Below are positions 12,388 through 21,218 of a DNA stretch of 64,000 bases, one piece after another. Positions within the stretch are counted from its first letter, which is position 1. Each line of letters opens with the position of its first letter. Source of the stretch: Didymella arachidicola (lineage: Eukaryota > Ascomycota > Dothideomycetes > Pleosporales > Didymellaceae); contig CM049987.1 of NCBI GenBank assembly GCA_016630955.3, forward strand, positions 992,001 through 1,056,000. The letters run 5' to 3'. Made by a program: the position numbers and the translations under genes. Below the pieces are notes generated by a model. That model was not told where the DNA came from, ran no database searches, and saw nothing but the letters and a program-made list of their open reading frames with translations.

Positions 12388-14235
12388 TCATGTTCTCCCT
12401 CTGCGCGGGTCGTTGGCTTCCTCTTTCCTCCAGTCGCGCATCTCCTTCGTGCCCAAGCTACCTAGACCGCCCTCGCCCCTCCGTTCCCATCCTCCTAACC
12501 TGACGACCAGGCCTGTGGCGTTGTCGGCGCCCTCACTGCCTGTCGAGGTCTCGACAGCAAAGCTTGTGAGATCCCTCGCAGCCTGGTCAGGAGTCTTAGC
12601 TTCCTTGACAATGTCAACAATCTCTTGGTCAGAGAGATGGCCGCAAACGCCGTCAGAGCAGAGGACCATAAATGAATATTCTGCGGGTGAGAGCTCCACT
12701 CTACGGATCTCGGGTTCCGCAGACACACCGATGCGCTTCGAAGTCATGTCACCAAAGGCTCTGGTGTTGGCTAGGCCAGAGATACGCTCCTCACCGAACG
12801 AGTCAGTGACAAATGCAGCAGCGAATCGACGCAGACGTGTAGCTTCCTCAGGTAGCGAGGGGTGATGATTCGATGTGAGCGGCACCGCGAGTCCGGTGGC
12901 CGTATTACAGAGTAGTATCCTTGTGTCGCCGACGTGTGCAGTGATAAGCGATGACGGTGACGATGGGTGCCAGAACGGTGAGGGCGTAGGTGTCGAGATC
13001 AGAGCCACGCTGCACGTGCTGCCACCTTTGAAGCGCTTTATACCGCCGATATTCTGGCCTGCGAGCGAAGGCTTGCCGAGAACATCATCGTCGTTGATGG
13101 CCTTATCTGCAAGCACGGGGTCTTCCTCTTTCTTGCCGACCTGGGCGGCCACGAAGTCGTAATCGGCTTTCAGGAATGCATACTCAAGCACTGTCTCGAT
13201 ACCGACGCCCTCAATAGTCTCGTCAGTTATCGTAGAGCTCGGTGAATGGCGCTTCGTGATCACGTCCTTCTCATACGGATGACCCCTGCCACCAGCAGAC
13301 AATGAGAAGTGCTCTGGCTTGAAGCGCCTGAAGTAGCCTCCAACCAGCTCCTTCCAATTCCTGACTAGCTGGCGCTCCATCTCCTCAGCTTTGCGTATAC
13401 TGTCTGATTGTGGAATCGGTGGGTCACCAGGTATCGAACCGTCTCGCTCCTTGCTAGGCAGATGGCCGCGGTCCTTACCATTCGGTGGTTGCATCTTCTC
13501 GACGCCCGGCGGTGTGTGTGTCTGTATGGCATCTAGGCTCTCCTTGTCTTTTGTATGTCGACTCTTCGGTGCCGTCTCTGGGTCTTGCATGCTGCCAGGC
13601 AGCGAGGGTCCAGCCCTTTTCAGGCTGCTCTGCAGCTCGAACTGCTGCGTTGCCTTTTCGAGATATTCATGCAGCTGCTCTCTTAGAAAGCCAGAGCACA
13701 CCGCCCCGCCGTGTCCATCAAAGACGCCAAAGTAAAAGACCTGGGGGTCTCCGCTGGCGCTGTCGGCGGGTGTTACCTCATTGCCAGCCCCGCCCTTCCG
13801 TGTGAGAGACATGGGGCGCCGCTTGGCGAAAGAGGGGATCTCAATGGTACCGGCTTGGAAAGCATCCTCGTTGTACGGCCGCGAGCCGCGCGACAATGAC
13901 ACGCCAAAATGGTGTTTCGCGCTCTTCAGCGGAATGCGGACGACGGTCATATCGCGGTTTGCGCCTACGACCGCGGCCGGCGAGCGGCTGTCCCCCTTTG
14001 TCTCATGAGGGGTGCTCTTGTCGCGCGGGAGCTTATGATTGAGTCGCGGCCCCGAGTCGGGGTGCAGCGAGGACGAGGGAATGTGGGTGACGAAGTACTC
14101 ATGGAAGCAGCGTCGCTGGCGGGCGGGCGGACCTATCGGGGAGCTGGAGGGGGTGCTCGAGGCGCGATTGCAGGCGAGGCAGGCGATGAGAGGCTTTCCA
14201 GCGGCGGCAGAAAGACGAACTGACGGTTTCCACAT
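12388..14235 (-). CDS. PP2C-family protein phosphatase, mitochondrial Ptc6/Azr1-like
   Basis: Metal-dependent Ser/Thr phosphatase of 615 residues from a single exon, starting at ATG 14235. The N-terminus is basic and Ser/Ala-rich without acidic residues (MWKPSVRLSAAAGKPLIAC...), which looks like a mitochondrial targeting peptide. PP2C motifs occur in order: SRPYNEDAF (motif with metal-site Asp/Glu), FGVFDGHGG, GGSTCSVALIS, AHVGDTRILL, ANTRAFGDM, LCSDGVCGHLSDQEIV and DNATGLVVRL. Between FDGHGG and the next motif there is a roughly 130-residue Ser/Pro-rich insertion, not part of the catalytic fold. The presequence and layout resemble yeast Ptc6/Aup1, which acts on mitochondrial pyruvate dehydrogenase and mitophagy; that assignment is inferred, the PP2C fold is directly visible. 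Confidence 0.9.
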   Translation of the reverse strand: MWKPSVRLSAAAGKPLIACLACNRASSTPSSSPIGPPARQRRCFHEYFVTHIPSSSLHPDSGPRLNHKLPRDKSTPHETKGDSRSPAAVVGANRDMTVVRIPLKSAKHHFGVSLSRGSRPYNEDAFQAGTIEIPSFAKRRPMSLTRKGGAGNEVTPADSASGDPQVFYFGVFDGHGGAVCSGFLREQLHEYLEKATQQFELQSSLKRAGPSLPGSMQDPETAPKSRHTKDKESLDAIQTHTPPGVEKMQPPNGKDRGHLPSKERDGSIPGDPPIPQSDSIRKAEEMERQLVRNWKELVGGYFRRFKPEHFSLSAGGRGHPYEKDVITKRHSPSSTITDETIEGVGIETVLEYAFLKADYDFVAAQVGKKEEDPVLADKAINDDDVLGKPSLAGQNIGGIKRFKGGSTCSVALISTPTPSPFWHPSSPSSLITAHVGDTRILLCNTATGLAVPLTSNHHPSLPEEATRLRRFAAAFVTDSFGEERISGLANTRAFGDMTSKRIGVSAEPEIRRVELSPAEYSFMVLCSDGVCGHLSDQEIVDIVKEAKTPDQAARDLTSFAVETSTGSEGADNATGLVVRLGGWERRGEGGLGSLGTKEMRDWRKEEANDPRRGRT

Positions 14236-14653
14236 GCTGTCCCTACCTGTGAGCTCGGGACGGCATGCATTGTGGTGTAGACACGGTCATTATGTCATGG
14301 TAGGAATCGAAGCTAAGACGGATGTTGGAGTCCTGGCCGCAAAGCCGTCCTGACTACCGAGTTCCTGAAAACCCCAGCTTCGGATGCAGGTCAACTTCAC
14401 CTATTGGCTACCTGCATCATCGCCACGTGTGGAGTCTATCACTCAAATTCTTCGCGTGCCAACTCGCTCAGCAAAAAGCTCAGACTAGGGTAGATCCGAT
14501 AGAAGATCCTTCCGATGTTTTGCTACGGACAGGGCAGATGAGTGCCAGCCTCTCCCATGTCTACATATCCTGGGTATACCAGAACGCAGAACCATAACAG
14601 ACATTATAAGCGTGTATTACGTATTCGCATGCGAGTCACCTCGTGTGTCTATA
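14236..14653. other. Intergenic, PP2C promoter
   Basis: About 420 bp upstream of the PP2C start and downstream of the rhodopsin-like gene. No gene or notable repeat seen. Confidence 0.5.
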
Positions 14654-15987
14654 TTACTGCTTGTCCTGCAGCTGTGTTGCTGGACTGCCCCTCCCATTAA
14701 CCATTTGTACGCTGATGACCCTCTGCACACTTGCTTTGCCCATCGTCACTGTCGGACTCCATGGATCGTCGTTTCGCCCTCCACCATAAGTACTCTCTCT
14801 GTTCCACTTGTCATGCTTTGCTGCATTCGTGCTACCGATCTCGACGTCGTTGATGTAGGTCTTATTCGTCTCAAAAGCTGTCAGTGCGATGATGCTGTCG
14901 CTATCAGAGTCCTTCGATTTGGTTGTCCTTGTGAGGCTCGACTTGATGGATGAGCTCGGGAGTGACGCTTTGCGGTTTTGATACGCCTTTTGTGTGTCTG
15001 AGGCGATCTTGCGGAGCATTGGGCGAAGCAGAGCGATAGACGCAGCGATGATGCCAGTACCTGGCTCGGCGGTCGCCCAAATCGTTGCCTTAACGGCGTT
15101 GGCTTGAACAATTTAGTTTCAAGCTGATTGAAGGTAATGAAGGTAGGTGAGGACTTACGGTTGAGCCCACCAGTGCCACCATGTGAGAAGAGAAGGCCCT
15201 GGAGGTATACCATGCGGAGAATACTCGAGACACTGCCAATAGCACCGAGACCCATGACAACGCTCACGCTGATCTTGGACCGGCGATCGATCTCACTGTC
15301 GACAAGAATGACAATAGGAATCAATACGAATGTCCAATCCGCAACGATGTTGATACAGCCGTACAGGTAGCCTGCAGTGAGGATGAATGTGGCCGGCAGA
15401 CACTTCTTTGAGCCAACGAGGCTATCGGCGAGCTTTGCTGGGTCGCCACACACAAAGATGGTGGTAAAGGCGTAGAACAGACCGTAGGTCGCGCTGACTC
15501 CAAGGATAGTGTGGAAGATGACCTTCTGCCACTTCTTCGTGAGGACACGGAGAAAGAATAGACCCAGGGAGATCTTGAGAAGGGTCGTTGTCAAGATGTA
15601 GAAGACTTCACTGAGTTGCACAAACTATACTGGTAAATACACTGTCAAATAAGCTCGACTGAATCAAACTTACAACTAGACTGTGGTATCGATCCGCTTC
15701 GCTGAACAGCTTGCTTGAATCGCTTCGCGTGACGATGGTTAAAATGAATGCACAGTACGTGGTAAAGAGTAGCTACCCGGATTAGTTAAGTCTGCCATTG
15801 TGAACATCCTACTTACGAGAGTAGCTACCATAGCTGCATCGTCCCAGCCCGGAGTCTTGGTGATGCGAAACCGTACCCAGAGACGAAGTCCTACAGCCAG
15901 CCATGCCCAGACGACGAGTGTTATAGACAACACGAATACAATCTTGCCCAATGCGATCAATTCTTCGACTCGAGCTGTGTAATCCAT
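14654..15987 (-). CDS. Fungal rhodopsin-like integral membrane protein (7 TM)
   Basis: Four exons: 15987-15817, 15772-15674, 15624-15159 and 15102-14654, all phase-consistent, for 394 residues. The N-terminal helix and loop (VVWAWLAVGLRLWVRF then TKTPGWDDAAM) are the hallmark of the fungal 'rhodopsin domain' integral membrane family: R-x-x-x-R plus G(W/L)DD. Further helices include LFTTYCAFILTIVT, ILTTTLLKISLGLFFLRVL, TILGVSATYGLFYAFTTIFV, DWTFVLIPIVILV and VSVVMGLGAIGSVSSILRMV, then the usual AEPGTGIIAASIALLRPML. A hydrophilic cytosolic tail of about 110 residues ends the protein. The family is expanded in plant-associated ascomycetes, sometimes with CFEM domains; no CFEM domain is present here. 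No ligand or function can be assigned; a signalling or receptor role is only a family-level guess. Confidence 0.87.
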
Positions 15988-17809
15988 GCTGCTCGTGAAA
16001 GACCGCGTAAAGTGGGGACGATACAGGACTCAAAGATGTCTGACAGAACGAGGCTTCGTTGACATTAAGAGCAGGACTATCGAAATGGGCGACCTCCGGA
16101 CTGTCGAAACCCGATGCTCATCGACGCACGTTGTGAAGTGAACTCTATCTGGACGTAGTAGCCTGACATATGGTAGCCATTGGCCAGACTGATCTCCGGT
16201 AACCTGGATGGTTCCGCATGGGCACCCCAGACGTCTGGGGTCCAGCGACACGCTCAAAGCAGGCCATAATCCGGCACAGCGACCTCGAGAACTTCTTACG
16301 TGTGACAGACCCTGTGCCACGAGGCGGCTCAAACAACATGCCATGCATGCGCTGCTTTGCAGCGGCTGGGAAGGCGCACAGCCCTATGCAAGCAAACCAA
16401 GGCTGTGGGGTTGAGCAATGGCAGCGCACGGCTGATAATAGAAACGGCTCGCAGGACAATTGCTGGGTCACCAGAGTGACATGTTCTAATGCATGCCTTG
16501 AAGTGATGACCTACTGTGTAACTGCGAGTTCCTCAGTATGTAGGCGGTCAAAGTCAACTGGGGATTCCAGGGTCGTCCTCGTGTCAGAAGTCGGCGGTAC
16601 GGAAGCCACGCTCATTAATTGACTTTCGCCTTCGTCCTCAAAGCGGCACTGAAAGCGTGGTTGAGTTATACATTCGAAGGTCGCCATGTTTCGCCATGGG
16701 TTCAGGATGTTGTGCTTTCGTGTTTCAACAACCGGCGAAGAAGGCCTGGTCTCAAACATCACCGGGGGTCATTTGACACACGTTTGGGCGATCGTTGTTC
16801 CGTTGCACCATGAGCATTTGGGTGACTGAGGCGGGAACTGTTGCTCAATGCGTGCCTCGAATGCTAGTGCGTAAGGCTATTGTCGAGGCTGGGGCTCACA
16901 ATCGATAGGCAGCCTAGCTTAGTCACTAGCGCCCTCGGCAAAAATTTCTCCTCCCTTGGAGTGTTCCTCGAGGCTTTTGTTCCTCAATCACTGCATCCAC
17001 ACGACTTTGCGCGCACAATGCCAACCTTGCACAGTCCGTAGCACTGCATCGAGTACGAGCAGTGCGATCGTGATGTGTGCACACGATCGCATTTGAACGC
17101 TGATCAAGCGTCCTCTCATATCGACTAATTGAAAGCCTCAATGTTTCTTCCGAGCATTCGAGGATGCAGCATACAGTAGCGCTGTTTATCACCTCTGCAC
17201 CTAGGTACGTTCACTCTTGCTCTCTTCGTCTCGCGTTTGCTTCCATGATGAGACACAACAAATCATTATATCACAGACCTGTTCCTAACATTATGTGGAC
17301 AACGATTGTAAACATCTCCTGATCACTTTCGCAATTTCAGCTTTGCAATACCGACTCCTACAGCATTATGCTAATATGCTTGACAGGTGCTTTCACGCTC
17401 CCATCGTGACTAATCTTCTTCTTGCGATCTTATCAGATGTCCTGTTCGTAGTCCTAGATCGCGTTTTCGTAACCATGTATCTCTCAAGTACTCAACAAAG
17501 GCGCTGTCCATTAACGTTGCTGATTCTTTATACTTACTGTTCGACCTTGACTCGACCTCGACCCCGCGACATTCTGCATATGACTTCTTTGTTGAATATC
17601 TATTTCTGTAAGCTCGACCATTCGCTGAAAGGGCGTTGTCTATCTACAGATATGTAATTCGCACATTGCGCGACCTATTTTTCAGCATGCTGCAAAAAGA
17701 TTCCAAGCCTTACCCCGGAATACTTCCAACTTGCAGGCGATCAACTCAACACTGAACAATACACGTTCACTTCCTGTACAGTACACGATCACATACCGCA
17801 AAGATCAAC
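15988..17809. other. Long intergenic region, divergent promoters
   Basis: About 1.8 kb between the rhodopsin-like gene (-) and the 840-residue orphan (+). Open frames are all short and lack protein-like composition. The stretch 17230-17800 is T- and C-rich and ends in CAAAGATCAACATGG, a good fungal start context, so a long 5' UTR for the orphan gene is plausible. No repeats or RNA genes recognised. Confidence 0.5.
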
Positions 17810-20332
17810 ATGGCTTCTTTGGACGCGGGCCGTACAGCATCTCAACGCTCCAGCGATGTCTCTCTCGGCCTTGTAGGTGTTCCCAGCTTCTCGGAGCCGA
17901 TACAGACAGCGAATGCGTTCGAATTTGACGCCAACCCTGATATTGACAATGCTGCGTTTGGTGATAGCATCTTCGCAGATTTCACTGACTTTTGCACGGA
18001 TCTTAGCCAGTCGAACGGCCAGTCGCTGAACGACTTCGAGGCCATGGCAATGCTCCCACCGCTAACAGACATTGGTGGAACCGGCTTGTCCCAGAATTTT
18101 GCTGCGAATGAGCAGTATGATTTGCTCACGTATGATCCAGCGGATCTCGGCTTATTCCCTGTGCAGCAAAACTTTAGCTATCCTGATCCTCAGGACTGCT
18201 ACACTGCTCAGGAAGCGCCATACTTCCAGAATGTGTACAACGCATTTGCCCTTCCCGCGGACGCCTTTGGCACCCTCGGTCTCAGTGCGATACCTGGCAA
18301 CAATGTTTTGACCGGGTTTGACGATATGCAGTACACAATGCAGCAGTACAACTATCTACCTGACCCGTGGACACTGCCTGTCCAGAGCGAATCGTTATCC
18401 GCACACGTTGCAGATAAAATGCCAGTCGATCCGTCCCTGAAACTTGGACTACAAAGCCCTCACGAGGATGTAGGGGCCGTTCCAGCAACACATGTTGCGG
18501 GCTCAGCACGACCAATAGTGGGCGCACCTATGTCTCCTACACCATCCATGCAGTCTTCAGATTCGGACTCGGACGAAGAGTATCGTAACCAAAAAAAGCC
18601 TGCGAAAATATCGAAGCGCCAACAGCGTCAGGAGCGTCGCCAGAGCGAAATCAGCTCAGCTTGCACCGCCGCTGGAACTCCAGCCGAGCCGGTAAAGTAT
18701 AATGCAGGTGAGAAGCCTAAGAAGGATGACACGAAACCTTGGGTCCGCATCAATACCAATACCGAAGGTGATACTCGTACCGCTAAGATCAATAATTGGA
18801 AGAACGAGTACAAGTACAAGCCGCTTCCTATGGGGTCTTGGACATCTGGAAAGTACACTTTCAGGTACACGCAGAACTGCAACGTAGACTTCCTCACCGA
18901 TGCACCTATGTCGACTCGCAAGATTCGAGAGTACATTGTGAACTACCCATGCGACGATGAGAAGCGGCTGATTCTCTGGATTCAGAAGATGCCGGCCGAT
19001 ACATCGCGACGCTACGGGTCGTCGCAACATGCCAAGTGCGTGTTCAAGGAGTGCCCAGCCCAGAAGTACGTCCAAGGCACCATCAACACAGGTGAGTATC
19101 GCATTGCCTTTGATGAGAAGCATTTTACCCACGGTGGCAACGTGGACCCATATGATTGCACAGCCTATGCTCACTTGTACTGCATGGAGCAGTTTCTAGA
19201 CTTTGACCTAGTCTGCCAGATAGCTGACGTTCGTGTCGACGTTCGCCACGATATGCCACTTGAGCCTAACAAACACTCAGCCTTCTCCATGGTCGATGTT
19301 CCAGCTCGAGACGAGATGGAGTGCTTCGTCAAGCTGGCATCCCACAACAAGCTTCGTTGGGCGGAGCGTTGGGCAAATTATCCAGTCCATGAAGATTATG
19401 GACCGGAAGATCAGAAACCTCACGAGTACACACTTACGTATCTGGCGCACTGCATGTACGAAAACCATCAGGATCGTTCGCACAAAAAGCAGGCCGCTCT
19501 CCGTCGGGTGACCGTCTCACAGCGCCGCGTGCATCTCGGCGACTTGGAGATGGCCGTCGCAGACAAGCGCATTGAGCAGGACATCTTCAAGGGCAAGAAG
19601 AAGGGTCAAAAGCACGCAGACCACTACAGCCAACGCATTTGGAACAACATCAACCGGGCTAAGAAGGAAGCCAAAGATTTCCTTGCAGCAATTGCGCGTG
19701 GCACGAAGCGTAACGCTCGAGGTCAGCCAAAGAAGGGCAGGAAGCCAAGGGCTGTGCAGTACCACGAGTACGTCGAGTCCGGGGAAGATGAGCCCACCTA
19801 CTCCGCTGGCACTCGCAAGACCCGGCAGAAGAAACAAAAGGTCAACTACGCCGAGTCTCCCGTCGAGCAGCTGCACCAGTACGACGAAGCAGCTTACATG
19901 CAAGCCCAGGCCGAGCTGCCGGTCCAAGCCACCGATATCCAGCATCTTGCGACGTATCTCGGGCATAACTCTCGCGATACATCTCAACCAGTCGTCAACA
20001 TCGACCCTATGCTTGACAATCCCTATGGTCTGTATGCCGTGCCCGTTACACCCAAGCTCAACATCGAAGACTTCAATAACTTCCCCGCCTGCGAAGCAGA
20101 CATACCGGATGACAATCTCGAGCAGCTGCTCTCTCTGGAACGCCGTCAGTCTTGTGCTGATTCCGGGCCTACGAGCATCCTCAAGAGCCCTGGTCTGGTC
20201 TCTGGACGTTCCTCGCGCCGGGCAGGTTTCGGTGTGCATCCGGTGACGGATAGCAAGAAGTATGGTGTGGATGATCCCCCGAGTGCGATGTTTGTTCGTC
20301 GCAGCGGCCGCCTACGTGCTCGCTTGGGTTAG
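17810..20332 (+). CDS. Uncharacterised 840-residue protein with a Cys/His-rich central domain
   Basis: Single exon starting at an ATG in good context. Residues 1-250 are acidic and rich in Phe/Asp/Gln/Pro, resembling an activation region. There follows a Ser/Asp patch (SSDSDSDEEYRNQKK), then a basic segment (KISKRQQRQERRQ). Residues about 320-480 form a compact, conserved-looking globular domain beginning NNWKNEYKYKPLPMGSWTS, with ordered Cys/His residues: CNVDF, NYPCDDE, HAKCVFKECP, FTHGG, YDCTAYAHLYC. The spacing suggests a structural zinc site. A Lys/Arg-rich stretch with bipartite NLS character follows, and the C-terminus ends in VRRSGRLRARLG. I do not recognise the family. A nuclear, possibly transcription-related, role is inferred only from composition. 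Confidence 0.75.
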   Translation: MASLDAGRTASQRSSDVSLGLVGVPSFSEPIQTANAFEFDANPDIDNAAFGDSIFADFTDFCTDLSQSNGQSLNDFEAMAMLPPLTDIGGTGLSQNFAANEQYDLLTYDPADLGLFPVQQNFSYPDPQDCYTAQEAPYFQNVYNAFALPADAFGTLGLSAIPGNNVLTGFDDMQYTMQQYNYLPDPWTLPVQSESLSAHVADKMPVDPSLKLGLQSPHEDVGAVPATHVAGSARPIVGAPMSPTPSMQSSDSDSDEEYRNQKKPAKISKRQQRQERRQSEISSACTAAGTPAEPVKYNAGEKPKKDDTKPWVRINTNTEGDTRTAKINNWKNEYKYKPLPMGSWTSGKYTFRYTQNCNVDFLTDAPMSTRKIREYIVNYPCDDEKRLILWIQKMPADTSRRYGSSQHAKCVFKECPAQKYVQGTINTGEYRIAFDEKHFTHGGNVDPYDCTAYAHLYCMEQFLDFDLVCQIADVRVDVRHDMPLEPNKHSAFSMVDVPARDEMECFVKLASHNKLRWAERWANYPVHEDYGPEDQKPHEYTLTYLAHCMYENHQDRSHKKQAALRRVTVSQRRVHLGDLEMAVADKRIEQDIFKGKKKGQKHADHYSQRIWNNINRAKKEAKDFLAAIARGTKRNARGQPKKGRKPRAVQYHEYVESGEDEPTYSAGTRKTRQKKQKVNYAESPVEQLHQYDEAAYMQAQAELPVQATDIQHLATYLGHNSRDTSQPVVNIDPMLDNPYGLYAVPVTPKLNIEDFNNFPACEADIPDDNLEQLLSLERRQSCADSGPTSILKSPGLVSGRSSRRAGFGVHPVTDSKKYGVDDPPSAMFVRRSGRLRARLG

Positions 20333-21218
20333 TAGATGTGATGACTTGATTGCAGCGTTTCCGTTGTTTAAGCAGCTGTGAAGAGTTTCAGTTTGAAAAG
20401 ACAATAGTAATCTTGATAAAAATTGTATAACCCCATCCAGACCTCTCTTCTACTTGTGAGATTAGCCCATTTGATTAACGCCATTAACACTTTGAGTGTG
20501 TGCGGCGTCTTGTGTATGAGTTTTGAAGTGTTCGGCAGTTGTTTGGCTGCAATTGTGAGAGCTCGAGTCGGTACCGATTCGGGTACTACCGAGGGGCAAG
20601 AATAGCCACAGGTCGATACCCGCTCTGGCGCGCAAGCGGGCTGTCACCGCAAGTCTCCAGATGTATAAAGATCCAGGGCCGTGTCTTGTTCAGGCCATGA
20701 AAGGTCACCAGTCCAGCAGGCGTTCACCGCCATGTTTCGAATGTTTCAGCAGCCTCGAAAGCCGTTCCTCGCTAAGATCCCAAGTGCCTGAGCAGAGTGT
20801 TCTCGATGCCATGGGGCCACTCTTCCTGCTTGACCGACAGAACGGTGTGTGTGAGCTGTTCGGAGGAGTGCAGCAGTAGGTCCAGGTACTAGCTGTGGCA
20901 GGGAAGGGCCGACAAAGTCATCGCCACGCTAAGCGCCTTGCAGTTACCGTGGTAATGCACGCGCCAATCGGCGAAGCTGGCAGTCGCGGCGGCGCGAGCA
21001 CCTGCAGCAATAGCGACCAGCCTCTCTGTTTACACCGCTCAATTCCCAGCCTGCCAGCGCATAGGCCGGACGGGTATCTTTTCTGGTCCCGTAGTTCGCC
21101 CAAACAATAGCAGACGATATCCCTGACCTGATTCCACATTTCTGAACGTTCATTGAACCCTGAGTGACACCCGCCTTATGCTGTTGCACACACCTGCAGC
21201 TCACAATCTCACTCAATC
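20333..21218. other. Intergenic
   Basis: About 890 bp between two co-oriented genes. It should contain the 3' UTR of the orphan gene and the promoter of the next. No other gene, repeat or RNA seen. Confidence 0.5.
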
